A stretch of DNA of 64,000 nt, taken from assembly GCA_036872755.1 (NCBI GenBank), contig JAVHNS010000002.1:372001-436000 (forward strand), written 5' to 3'. This document shows, piece by piece, positions 36,400 to 48,107 of the stretch (positions are counted from its first letter, which is position 1; every line of letters starts with the position of its first letter). A program made the position numbers and the translations under genes. The notes under the pieces were generated by a model that made no database searches, was not told where the DNA came from, and was given only the letters and a program-made list of their open reading frames with translations. Origin of the DNA: Orbilia blumenaviensis (taxonomy: Eukaryota > Ascomycota > Orbiliomycetes > Orbiliales > Orbiliaceae).

Positions 36400-38482
36400 C
36401 TACTTTCGGGAAGAGGTGGCGCCAAAATCTGGTGGCGGTGGCTTTTGGATCTCCTTTCGGGGCGGCTTCATATAGAATTCGGCCTGAATCATGAGATGGC
36501 TAAAGGGTGAAATGTTAGCGTGTATTCTCTACATGTATATTACGTTATGAACGGCGTTGGATTTTTCTTTCAACTTACTCGCTAGGAAAGTGGATGTTCG
36601 GGAAGCCAGCCACTTTGCTCATGTACTCCTTATCAACCTCGCCCAGAAGACCCGTCACTTGCATGCAATTGGTCGAGTACCAGATGTAATCGATAACACC
36701 GTTGAATCCAGGCGTGTAATTTGTGAACGGGAAATCGGGGAAAATCGAGTATGCCGACTTGAGGCTGAAAGAGTGCGAAATACCATCCTCGCTGTACGGA
36801 CCGTAGTCTCTGCCTCCCAGCGTTGGGTGATGCGCGTCGATCGATCCTTTCGTTATTAGTTCGTACACACCGCTGTCACCCAGTGAGTTGAAATCACCGC
36901 AAACCACCAAGGGGATGCTGGCACCGTTGGGGTATTTGACCTCCGGAATCTCAGGTTCTCCCTCGACCTTCTGGATCTTGGATGGCGGCGGGTTGGCGAC
37001 GTATTTGTTAGCAAGCTTCCCGAGTTCCTCCATCAGCACTGCCGTTTGGATGAGCTTGACGTCTTCGAAAACAGGGTTCCAGAACAAATGGGCGTTGGCA
37101 ACGATCATACGGCCGCCAGTGAGCTTGTTCTCGAGGTATATGATCGTAGCGACGTCGTCTCTGGGCATGACTCGATTGAAGATATCCGTAGCCTTTTTCA
37201 TGTCGGGGCGATTGATAGCAAGCTGTTGGAAGTTAATAACTTGTTTGTCCAGCAGGTTGAACTTCGTCGTCTTCCAGAAAATGGCACAGCCATCGACTTG
37301 GCGGGTCTCCTGAGCCCCAAAGTTGCGTGCTCGTGTCTTCTGGAACATCGCGCCCTTATAATCCTGATACGCCATAGTTGGGCTCAAATAATCCTCGAAA
37401 TTGTTGAGATCGACTTCCTGCAAGCACACGATATCCGCACCACTGCCCAAAATCTCATTACTGATAAGGGTCTTGCGGTAGTCCCAAGCCAATGCCCAAG
37501 AAGGCACATATCCGTAAGCCTGTGGTGTCGCGTATTTCTCGCAGAGGATGTTGTAGGAGACAATGCTGAATTTGTGGGGATCTCCTTCGGTTGATGGCTT
37601 CGTCTCGAGTGTCGACCCGTCAAGCACATTCCACTCTCTCCCAGGATCTGGCAATTCGACTATTTTTACTCTATATGTTAGCTATCTGCTTTCGCCTTCC
37701 CCCACTATATGCACTTTTGTCTTCACATGTGTGTATATACGATATTCTTGGCAAATTTTGGGGGGGTGTTATTTTTTGACTTACTTTGGCTGCCCTCCAG
37801 TAGGAAGTTGATGAGAGCGGTCGTTCCATCGCTCGCGATCTTATTTCGCAGGGTCTCCTTAAGAGGGTTTCCCTCGATACCGAGAATCTCGAGCTGGAAG
37901 AGCGTTCCCATCTCACCGGGCAATGTCTGGATGTTATTGTCGAAGAGGAGCAGAGTCTTCAGATTTGTGAGCATTCCGATCTCTGCGGGGATTTCGGTCA
38001 GATTGTTGCTGGAGGCGTCCAGATAGGTCAGGAGCTTGAGCTTTCCGATAGACGAAGGGAGCGACTTCAATTGATTGTGGTTGATGTACAGCTTGTCCAG
38101 AAAGGTGTAGTTAAAAAGGTTTTCAGCAAGAGCTCGAAGTCCCTGACCTCCAAAGTCGAGTGCGAACCATTCCTGACGCTTGTCCTTATCGGTGAACTTT
38201 CGCTGCTGTATCGGGCGTTTCTCGTTCTCGTTGGCACCGTTCGAGCCTTCGTCCTCGTTGTCTTCAGCTGTCGTCAACACGGTCCCGGCTCCCTTAGCTC
38301 CAACGCCTGTTTTGGTCTTCGTGGCAGCTACTCGGGCCTGGTGGTGGGGCGAGCCGCTTTGGCGGGATATCTGAGCGAGCTGGAGCTGCTTTTCCCAATG
38401 GCCGCTCACGCCGGCGTTCATCTGGACCGAAGAGGATACGCCATTGGTGAGATGCTGCTGCTGTTGCTGCTGCTGTTGCTGT

Positions 38483-38517
<35 letters not shown>

Positions 38518-38952
38518 ACTAGCGAACCCTGATCCTCCAATTGTGCCACCGGAGTACGTATGCTGATGGCCCGAGAGGCCATTCTGAGGGGTATTGGCAC
38601 CGGGATGACCGAGAACCCTGGAATCGGCGAGTTGGGAGGGTTGTTGGGGCTGATGGGGTTGGTGATGCTGTTGCAGTTGCTGCTGGTGGTGAGCTTGAAA
38701 GGCCTGGGCGGAGTTTTTCTGCATGTAGCGAGAGTGAGGTTGTTGGGCGGCGGCATTCATGAGCATATGCGGGTGGCCTTGGCCCTGCTGGGGCGGTTGA
38801 TTGTACATGCCGAAGGAACCTGGGGATTGGGGGGCGGGGGATCGAGAAGGCGACGGGGTGTCATTAGGTCGAGGAGATGATCCCCTGCCTAGTCGGAACG
38901 GAATGAAGTTTCGTGTCTGGTAGTGCTGCTGATATACTTGGCTCTCAGACAT
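36400..38952 (-). CDS. ccr4: CCR4-NOT deadenylase catalytic subunit Ccr4
   Basis: Three exons on the minus strand, 38952-37785 (phase 1), 37659-36579 (phase 2) and 36499-36400, give 782 residues. The N-terminus is Gln/Pro/His-rich with an uninterrupted Gln run near 146-166. Leucine-rich repeats follow at about 282-363 (LYINHNQLKSLPSSIG and related units); in yeast these bind Caf1. The C-terminal endonuclease/exonuclease/phosphatase nuclease domain has the expected active-site motifs: SYNILCE near 422, LQEVD near 468, NAHLFWNP near 578, CGDFNS near 643, and the terminal catalytic His in PSDHL, which is formed across the last splice junction. The enzyme removes poly(A) tails from mRNA. The acceptor of exon 2 was chosen because it keeps frame and gives an ungapped family-like linker; an upstream GAG acceptor would add three residues. 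Confidence 0.95.
38453..38517 (-). repeat. CAG/CAA tract encoding Ccr4 poly-Gln
   Basis: About 21 consecutive Gln codons, mixed CAG and CAA, lie in CCR4 exon 1. The mixture of codons makes slippage less likely than in a pure repeat. Shorter Gln-rich stretches flank it. Confidence 0.9.
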
Positions 38953-41900
38953 TAGACGGCGGAATCACGGCGAGAGAGAAAAAGAGAGCGAGAGGGTGTG
39001 TGTGTGAGAGAGAGAGAGAAGCCGGCCGATATTGGGAGGGTTCGAGGAATAGGGGAGAGACTAGGAGCGACCAAGAGGCGGAGGCGGAGGATGTGGAGGC
39101 AGTAGTTGTAGTAGTAGTCTTAGTCGTGATGGTGGTGGTGGTTGTGGTGGTTGTGGTAATGGTAGCAATAGTGGTGGTGAGGGGAGGCTAAGTTTTATGT
39201 TGGTGTCTGTGGGTGCGTGTGACCTCCCCAAAAACCGGAGAAGTTCGAGCCCAAAAGTCAGCAAGGGTTTGTGGACAGAAAGAGAAGCGAGTTTCAAGGG
39301 GTGGTGGTGATGACGATGATTGTGGATATGAAAGCAGCAGTAGTGGTGGTGATGGGTGGTGGTGGTGGTTAGAGGGGAGTGGAAGATATCATGGATGGAC
39401 GAAGGGGGGTTGGCGTTGGAGTGGATAGTGGAATGTGGCGTATGTGTGAAGTAGCAATATCAACAGCAATAATAGCAATAGCAATAGCAATGGTAGCAGT
39501 ACTGGTAATGGTAATGGTGGTAGAGGTAGAGTAGGATATACCGAGCCTCCCGCGGTCCTTCTTCATGTAGACTAAACCGCAATGCTTGCTTGCTTGCTTC
39601 TGCACTACAGAACTATCACAGCTACTCCTGCTGCTAACCACGGCTACCGATTCTTTCTCTTTCCCTTCCTTTCCTTCCAGCGGTAGTAGATAAGCGGATT
39701 GGGCCGGACTAGGATGGAGTTTGGGAATGTGAAGTTTTCCCCGTCGATGGAGAAGAGTGAACAGGTCGGATCTGGGTTTTTTGTGTATTTTTGAGTTCTG
39801 CTGTCTTGAGAGAGATAGATGGAGAGAAAAGTAGAAGAAGATGCAGAGAAAGGAAGAAAGGAAGGAATGAAGCTTTTTCTTTTTTTTTTTCTTTTCTTTT
39901 TTCTTTCCTTTTTCCTTTTCTTTAAAAAAAAAAAAAACTATTTCAGTTTTTCAATGTTCACGAGGACGAACAGAATTTAGAGAGAGGGAGCGAGAGAGAG
40001 AAGGCTCAAGCAGCATGTCGACAAACAAAAATTTTTAAAACCAAATCCAAGGCCAATTCAATTCGAGTCCAATTCCAGTCCAACCGAATCTAATACCACC
40101 TGAAGAATAGAATGAAGAGGAAGAGAGAAAAGAAACGGAAACAGGGGAGATCGAGAGGGAGTGAGCTGATATGGTGCAATGCAATGGGTCTGATGATGAT
40201 AACACAAAATGATAATTATAATGCAAGATTGAAGCAATGGCAAATACAATAGATACACACAATGGCAATGATCGATTGTTGCTTACAATTTGTTTCTTTC
40301 TTTCCTTTTTCTCCCTTGTAGCCTTTGAGTACCGAGGCGAGACTAAAAACCGGAGAAAGGAGCAGGGACCCGGTCGAGGAGGGGTGTACTGTTCGAGTAT
40401 CTTGTCCTGTCCCGTCCTTTTTTTTGCGGGGTGAGAGAGAAGTGGGCGAGGGAGAAGAAGAACGGGGGAAGATCTAATCGGGACCCTGGGATCTTGAAAA
40501 TCGAGATCAGTATTGAGTACGAGCCAGGATTAACAAAAAAAACAGCTTCCACCATTAACTATAATATTGCAATGCCAATGGCTCTGCTGCTGCTGCTGTG
40601 TCCTACAGGCGTCTGCAGGTATCAGTCATTCAGTCAGTCACCGAGGATACATGGAATATGTATGTAGGCATGCAGTATGAAGTATGTAGTGGTATGTAGC
40701 AGTATGTATGATATAGGATGGATGGATGGATGGATGTCTGCACTGAACACTCGGGGCGAGACATCCGATCTTCACGGGGATCGCAGTAGGTACCTGGCTC
40801 TAGCTATCATGCTTAGTAGGCAGTAAGGTACCCAGGTACTCGAGCAGGAAGTATGTTATATAAGACAGAGTATGGGATGGGATGGGGACGGGACCAGGTA
40901 CCGACAGCAGCAGCAGCAGAAGCAGGAATTAGCGAGGGTGGATAAGCTACTTCCTGAGCTACCCCGGCTCGAGCTCTAGCCGTCCATGCACCCAGAATCG
41001 GACCTTCCAACAATCAAGCAGACTGGACAGGCAGGCAGGCAGGCAGACCACCAGGCCAGGGGAGGGATCTGATAGATTGGATGGATGGTGTAGACATATA
41101 TTATATTAGACATGGAAACTCGACCTACCTTGTCTGTTTAATAATTTTTATTTTATTTTAATTATGGTTTGGGTGGAGACGAGACGGGCCAACAAGGACG
41201 GGCAAACGTCGGGTTTCCGTTGACAGCGGCAGCGACAGTATGGTATACTTTGGTGAACAGAGCAACGATTATGGATGATGATGATTATGATGATGATGGC
41301 AGCGGTAATATGATGATATGTTATTAAGTTCTAAAATAATTGATGGGGGAGAGAAGGAGGGGAGTTGGAAGAGGAGAGGTATATATGGGGAGGGTAACGG
41401 TTTGGAGCCCCCCGGATCAGATAAGCCGGATTCTGGAAGTTGAAGAAGAAGAGAGAGGGAGGGGGAGGGAGAGAGAGGAGAAGGAGAAGGAGAAGGAGAA
41501 GAGAAAGAAGAAGGAGGAGGAGGAGGAGAAGGGAAATGGAAAAGGAGAAGAGAAGATGGATGATAGGTAGGTAGAATGCTAAGAAGAAGAACAAGAAAGG
41601 GGAGTTGGCCTGTTGCTCTGTCTATTCTTCTGCTTCTTCTGCTTGTTCTTGTTCTTGTTCTTCTGTTTCTTCTTCTCCTCCAAATGCTGTTGGACAACAG
41701 TTGACAGCTAACAGACAGGTATTTTAATTTTAAAAAAAGCTAGTGGTAACCCGCGAGCCACTCGTACGTGCTCAGATGATCAGACCGGTTACTCGGTCAA
41801 GACAGTCAAGAAGTTCAAGAAGGTCAAGACGCTTCTTGGTGTTTTTGTCCCATTCCAGTGTTGTATCGTCGTCATCAGCAGCATTATATATCACTATCAC

Positions 41901-43879
41901 CGGCTCCACGGGTACTCTTTATATACTACTAAGCCATGTATATATGGGCCTGATCCGGTCAGAGAGAGAGAGTGACGACAAGCTTGCAAGGGCCGAGAGG
42001 AGGAGGATTAGTTAGTGCTAATATAGGACATATCCAATCCACAGCACTCATCACTCATCACTGCTTGTATACGACGGAAAAAAAAAAAAATATAGCAATC
42101 AAAAAACATAAAGACTGACGGTGATCATATCAACAGTTGCTTACGGATGTCGTGAAGCCAGAGTATACGCTTCTAGATGCAGCCGGGATCGATTGTGTGA
42201 AGGAATTAAATATTGCTGAGTAATGTCCTCCCCGAGGACTGGAATGCACTCTCCAATATCACAATCCTAAATAATAAAAAAGGGACCGAAGGAAACTCTG
42301 GCTCCATCGGGTCTGTATACTGTCGAGAACAGAGGATCGAGGAATTGATACGGCTATTATTTAGGTGGTAGGCCCGCGACCAGGAATGCTACCCCCTCGG
42401 TGCTAGCTAGTATGCTTATAATTACTTAAATACCTAAGTAAGTTAATCTAGTTGATCAGTTTATAGCCACCACCACCACCGAAAGCTGGGTAGCTACCTT
42501 ATAGAAGCTAGTTAAGCTAGGGAGGGGGGAAGGTTTGCCCCTTCTTCTTCTTCTTCCCCAGAACAAGCCACACTTGGTTGTTACCACCTAAACGGCTTCA
42601 GCGGGTAGCCGCCTTGCCCTCAGTTCAGGACTGGTTTGTTCGACCGACCGACCGTTGCAAGATAATATATTCTGTATATATATGTATAGGTATTTACCTT
42701 TCTTAGTCATCTGGTCCTGGGTGTAGGTACTTAGATAGTAATGGTTCTTGCATGCTCGCTGTTCCAATAGAATAGCAGCATATCTCTCTCGAGGTATCTG
42801 AGCAGGTTTGGTATCTCTACCTCGCCACATATCCTTCCTTCCCTTTTCCTTATTCCTTATTCAATCTTCCCGATATGCTAGTCACTTACCTAGTAGGTAG
42901 TTATCGAGGACGGCAGCAGGAGGACGACGTAGTTAATGCACGTAGGTACAGTGGGACGCCACCCACCCATGCGTTTTTTTTATGCACGTATGCACCACCA
43001 CCACCACCACCACCACCACCACCATGTACCTACATACTCCGATTATATGTAGGTGCATACTATGTCAGTTACAATGTGCCTGTATGCAGCCGGTCAGGAG
43101 AGAGGTCTCGCGATCGGAAGGAAGGGAAGACCCACCGGTGCAAACTTAGAAGCCACATCACATCATCATGTCATCTCGACGCCTCTGTTTCCATTTTTTC
43201 TTTCTTCCCAGCTGGGTAAATGGGTATTTATATTATATTCATGGACATTTCGAAACAGCGCCTGAACTGTATTCATATCCTCCTCCTCTCTATATGATAT
43301 GATATTATATTTGTTCAATTATTGAGTATCTACCTGTACCTTCTGGTCAGGAGTAACTTCGGTCGTTTGGTATAGTATAATGTAAGATGCCATGATAGAA
43401 TAGAGTGACACAGACCGTACCGTACCGTATCGTATCGTATCGTATTGCATCGCATCATAAGATGTCGTATAACTAGAGCATCGCATCAAGCTGGTCAGAT
43501 CGGTTAGTCAGATAGATTAGTTGGTAGTCGAGAACCGGGCCGTGTATGTATGGAAGAGGTAAGGTATGACATGGTATGGTATGGTAGGGGTGTATCAGCC
43601 ACATGCCATCCCGCCCATCTCGAAACCTGGTTCCTGGCTGGTTACAGGTATTACATACAACTACCCTCAGATCTCTTCTTTCCTTATTCTCCTCCCCATC
43701 CAATCTATCTCTGCTCCACTTCATGACACTCCACTCTCCACTCTCCACTCCGCCGATGCGATAGCCCTGGTTATGGTATAGTATAGTATATCATATTATA
43801 CTTCTTCGAGGGAAGGACAGAATAAATTAAATACCATGACCGCCCTCCCGCAGAGTCACAGACACAGACATCCGCTCGA
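38953..43879. other. Divergent 4.9-kb spacer between CCR4 and the methyltransferase
   Basis: No gene can be supported. The CCR4 side (38953-40060) is rich in GTGGTG/TGG and GA repeats. Later features are a GGAT repeat (40716-40736), a GGCA repeat near 41030-41046, a long purine-rich GAG/GGA block (41430-41560), a CCA repeat (42993-43024) and a CGTAT repeat (43428-43445). Unusually long for a promoter region, it could hide an unannotated RNA gene, but nothing directly shows one. Confidence 0.55.
42993..43024 (+). repeat. CCA trinucleotide repeat
   Basis: About ten perfect copies of CCA lie in the divergent spacer upstream of the methyltransferase gene. Confidence 0.9.
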
Positions 43880-45647
43880 ATGGACTACTCCGGTGTGTAC
43901 TTGAACAAATATTATACACCATCATCATCACCCCTCCTCTTCCTCTATCAATCTCGATATACACTACCCCCAATCTAGGATATAGATATTATATATTTAC
44001 GATATTGGGAAGAGAGAAGAAGAAAAAGCTGGCACTGACATTCGAGATATAATCTTCTTTGATAATTTATCATTGTAATAAAATACAGGCCTTGTCTACG
44101 CCCCCAAGATGATGGAACCAGGCCTCTCCCCCGCCTTCCAGTACCAGCGACCCGCCGCCCACCGCGAACGCCTCGTCCCCGTCCCCATACTCCCTCCCGG
44201 CCATCACTCTACCACAGCTCCCTCTAATGTTCATCCTACGACAAATGCTGGTCCGTCGGACGGCATCATACCCCCTCCGATATCCGCTATGCTGGCCCCT
44301 CGAAAGGAGGGCAAACAGCAGTACTTCATGGGCCGTCCTGTCCACCCGAACTACCACTACAAACGCACCAGACGCTATGCCGGTCCCGGCGACGAATCCC
44401 TAGTCCCCTATCCCCTCCCCTGCGACCAGCAGGAAGTCAACCGTCAAAACCTCCTCCACCACATCTTCCACGAAGTCTTCGGCACCATCCATGCCGCTGA
44501 ATTCCCATCTTCGCGCGATATCCCCTCCAGAGTACTAGACGTCGGCTGCGGTAGCGGTCTCTGGATTGCTGCTCTGGCCGATGAATTCTCCGCCCGAGGA
44601 CGTCCGGACGTCCATTTTACGGGACTTGATATCGTTAAAAACTGCCCGGATATGCCTGCTGTCAACTTTCGTTTCGTGAAGCATAACATTCTGAGCTTAC
44701 CACTTCCCTTCGCCTCCGGAGAGTTCGACTACATCATGGTCCGTGAGATGACACTCTGCTACCCTCAAGACCGTAGCTTCGAAGCTCTCCTGCTCGAGGA
44801 GTACCTTAGGATCCTTAGGGTGGGCGGCATCCTCGAAGTCCAGTGCTCGGACCACACCATCCGCTGCCTCTCTCCGTCAGGGATCCCCCCGTCTTCCAGA
44901 TCAGGCGCATACCCCATGACAGCGTCCACAAGATTCAACCACCGCTCCGAGAACACCTATATCCAAGATTACAACCGCTGGATCAGCCACTGTCTAGGCT
45001 CAAAACACCTGCCCACGATCCCCTGCACCAGCCAACAGTCCATGATGACGATGGAGAAATCACTCGGCCATATCAGGAACAGACGGTACGCCCTGCCGCT
45101 GGACAACCCGCATTGGGAGGGCAAGCCGCACCAGCCTTCATCCTCGTCGGTATCGGGCACTCTGGAGAACCGGTCGCTCACTTCTTTGGTATCTCTAATG
45201 ACGGCTGCCGAACCCAGACGGTCGACGGAGAGCAGCAAGTCTGCTCCGCAGGCTGCGACCACCAATAATAATAACAACAATAGTAATAACAATAGTAATA
45301 ACAATAGTAATAACAATAGTAACAACAATAGTAACAACAGTATCACGAATATACAAAACGACAGAGCGGAAACAAGAAGCGTGGACAGTGAACTCCGCGA
45401 ACGAAAGGGCAGCATGGAGATGTTTGTATCCGACGATGCGCGAGGGCTTAGGATACTAGCACGGCAGACGTTTACAAGTTTAATACGGAACTTGGAGCCA
45501 GTGCTACGACAGGCGAATAAGATCCCACAGGAGGATTGGGACTGGTGGTTTCGTGATATGATGCTGAATTTCCATCAGAATAGGGGACTCAATGGTGGGG
45601 AGTGTTTGGAGATCGGGGCTTGGTGGGGGGTTAAGAAGAGCTCGTAG
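43880..45647 (+). CDS. Class I SAM-dependent methyltransferase
   Basis: The model has a 13-nt first exon (43880-43892, MDYS plus one base) and a second exon (44089-45647) after a 196-nt intron ending in TACAG, giving 523 residues. Without the first exon, translation could start at ATG 44109. A Pro-rich N-terminus leads to YPLPCDQQEVNRQNLLHHIF, then motif I (VLDVGCGSGLWIA, about 154-166), an acidic motif II (FTGLDIV) and the motif III/IV region DYIMVREMTL, LRVGGILEVQ. This is the TAM-type methyltransferase layout common in filamentous fungi. A Ser/Asn-rich insert (about 397-424, repeated NNNS units) interrupts the C-terminal half before a final helical segment. The substrate is unknown. LaeA-like regulators share the fold, but the motifs are not distinctive enough to claim that role. 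Confidence 0.78.
45265..45345 (+). repeat. AAT/AAC/AGT tract encoding an Asn/Ser repeat
   Basis: A 12-base unit coding for Asn-Asn-Asn-Ser is repeated about five times within the methyltransferase gene, next to an Asn run. The frame is kept throughout, so it inserts a low-complexity loop without breaking the gene. Confidence 0.85.
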
Positions 45648-46370
45648 CCCCCCTTTTTTTCCATTTTTTTTCTTCTTCATGCTATCTTTATATACATATA
45701 TATATTTTTCAGCTGGGGCATATATATCTGCTATCTACTACTTTTTAGTAACGATTTTGCGGCTGCCTGGTTATCTGTTATGATGGTTGGTTTTTAATGG
45801 AGCGGATGGTACTGGAGTTTCCTTGTATGCATACAGATAGTTATTTCCTTGGGTGGCGTTTCTTTCTTTTCTAAAATACAGATATATATACTTGCCATAT
45901 AGTGCTAAATCTATAATCGATTTTTTGTTTTATTTTATTTCTTATGAAGCTTTCCTCCCTCAAGAGTAGCTGTGGTATCAGCGTTTGTCAGCCAGCAGCT
46001 TTATATGGGAGAACTCGGCATGCCGAACCACGCAAGAAACCGGAATCCCGAACCCGGCGGCCCCCAACAAAAAAAACACCGCGCGCGGGGGGGTTATATA
46101 TGAACAACCATATTACCCGGCCCGATCTTTACACACCCACACCAACCAGAGCCACACCACACCGTAGTTTATATACTCAACGTCACCTTCAATTCCAACA
46201 TCTCACAAATCTCTATTCCTTTCCGACCCGGCGAAAGAAGGAAACATCATCTCCTCTCCCTCCCTTCCTCCCTTCCCCCCCTCACTTTTTTACTTTCTTG
46301 GTAGAAGAATAAGAAGGAGAAGAAGGGAATCGGAAAGCGAATACCGTACACGGAATTGCCCTTGAGGAAA
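45648..46370. other. Spacer: methyltransferase 3' flank and PDX1 promoter
   Basis: A T-rich 3' flank is followed by a C/T- and A/C-rich leader from about 46130 that suits the PDX1 promoter. I see no gene. Confidence 0.6.
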
Positions 46371-47951
46371 ATGGCGTCGACAATGTCCTCTGCCCTCCGC
46401 TCGTCATCAAGGCGGCATATCATGCTGTTGAAAGCTCGTGGAGCGGGCGGCGCGCGAGGTTCGTATTTTTTTATTTTTATTTTTTATTTTCTATTTAATC
46501 AATTATCTTATATTATCTTATACCAATTGGCCCTTCTTCTTATACAACATCTCACTAACTTGCATGTATCTTTTGATGATGAATTAAAATAGGAATAACA
46601 ACAACCCCCAAACCGCTGAAAGCGCACAACTTCAGCATGCCGGCGCTCTCGCCGACGATGTCGGAGGGTACTATTACCTCGTGGCGGATTAATGAAGGTC
46701 TCTAATAACCCCCCTCCCCCCTTCTATTATAAGATACAGAAGGTTGATAGATTTCCTGTGAAATATGTATTATTATTATATAGGCGATAAATTCTCAGCC
46801 GGCGATGTCATCCTCGAGGTCGAGACGGATAAGGCGCAGATGGACGTCGAGGCGCAGGATGATGGGATTTTGGCGAAGATATTTGTATATCCCCCTTCCC
46901 TCTTCTTTCTTTCTATAATCAGCGCATGTAAAAGATAGGATGGATGCTAATGTGATAATTGGGGGAGATGGGATGGGAATAGGTCAAAGCGAGTAAAGAC
47001 GCAGTACAGGTCGGCACCCGCATCGGTGTGCTAGCGGATATCGACGACGACCTTTCCACGCTGGAGATACCCCCCGAGACCTCTTCTACAGCTGCTCCTC
47101 CTCCTCCTCCTCCTTCTTCTTCTTCTCCTCCAAAGGAATCCACCACCACCCCTCCACCACCCACTTCATCACAAAAACAGGAATCCTCCCCACAATCACA
47201 ATCGCAACAATCACAACAAAAACCCAAAGAAACCCGCAAGAACCCATTCATCCCCTCCCCCGGCCTAATCCACCTCCTCCACACCAACTCCCTGACCATA
47301 AACGACATAACCGGCACCGGTCCACAGGGTCGCGTCTTAAAGGGTGATATACTAGCACACATCGGCAAGATAGACCGTGATAAACCAAAATCCCTGGCCG
47401 GGGATATCGCAAAACTCGGAAAGTTGGATTTATCCAATATAGTGCCTAAGAAGACTACCCCCGCAACAACAAAACAACAAGAAGGAAAGGGGAAGGAAGA
47501 GAAGAAGAAGGAGAGGAAGCCGTCACCGTTGGAGGAGGTGGAGGTTTCATTATCCATATCATTGACGAATACTCCGTCTCCGCTCGAAACATCGATCGCT
47601 CGAGCCGTGGATGCTGCGAACGCAATCTTACCGCCGTCAAAGATCCCACCGACGGCGGATCAGCTGTTCGATGAAATTCTGGGGTTGCCGTCGAAGCCGT
47701 CGCCGCAGCCTAGGTACTCTGTAAAAACTTCGGATTATACTCCTCCTTCTGCTTCGGTGGTTTCGACGGCGGATTTGTTTGATGAGATTATTGGGATTGC
47801 TGCTGTTGTTCCTAAGAAGGTTGAGAGGGGAGGGGAGAAGGTACAGCAGTTTACGGTGAAGGTGCCAGCGATTGATCGTGACCGTGCGGAGTTCTTTCTG
47901 GCGAAGGTGAAGCATTCGCTGGAGGGGCAGGCTGCTGCTGCTGTTCTTTAG
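46371..47951 (+). CDS. pdx1: Pyruvate dehydrogenase complex protein X (E3-binding protein)
   Basis: Four exons, 46371-46458, 46593-46697, 46784-46884 and 46983-47951, give 420 residues. The N-terminus ([20 protein letters not shown]) is a basic, Ser-rich mitochondrial presequence. I use ATG 46371 because the open frame upstream lacks an ATG. The lipoyl domain has the expected [13 protein letters not shown] start and the lipoylated Lys81 in [15 protein letters not shown]. After a Pro/Gln-rich linker comes the peripheral-subunit-binding domain (about 185-225: [10 protein letters not shown], then [17 protein letters not shown]). There is no E2 catalytic core with a DHRxxDG motif; the C-terminus is short and helical. 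That separates Pdx1 from dihydrolipoamide acetyltransferase. Pdx1 anchors dihydrolipoamide dehydrogenase to the pyruvate dehydrogenase core in the matrix. Confidence 0.92.
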
Positions 47952-48107
47952 ATGTATATTATCTTTTTTTTAATTACATAACTATTCATTTTTCCCCTCG
48001 TTGATATCATCATTCGTAGTTCTTATTATTATATTTCTAAAAAAAAGCGCTCTACCAGCCTTTCTATCACGAAAAAGACATTATAATAGGAGTAGAAAAA
48101 AAAAGAA

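Noticed and set aside
42136..42219. Terminal-exon-like frame after a CAACAG acceptor (QLLTDVVKPEYTLLDAAG to a stop)
   Set aside because: The composition looks protein-like, but it is only 27 codons, with no upstream exon or ATG that joins it. Such frames are expected by chance in a 64-kb window.
42993..43024. Regular repeat considered as a CRISPR-like array
   Set aside because: It is a simple CCA microsatellite without spacers, and the genome is eukaryotic.
46356..46370. Upstream start for PDX1 in the same frame
   Set aside because: It would need a TTG start; the first ATG, at 46371, begins a good mitochondrial presequence.
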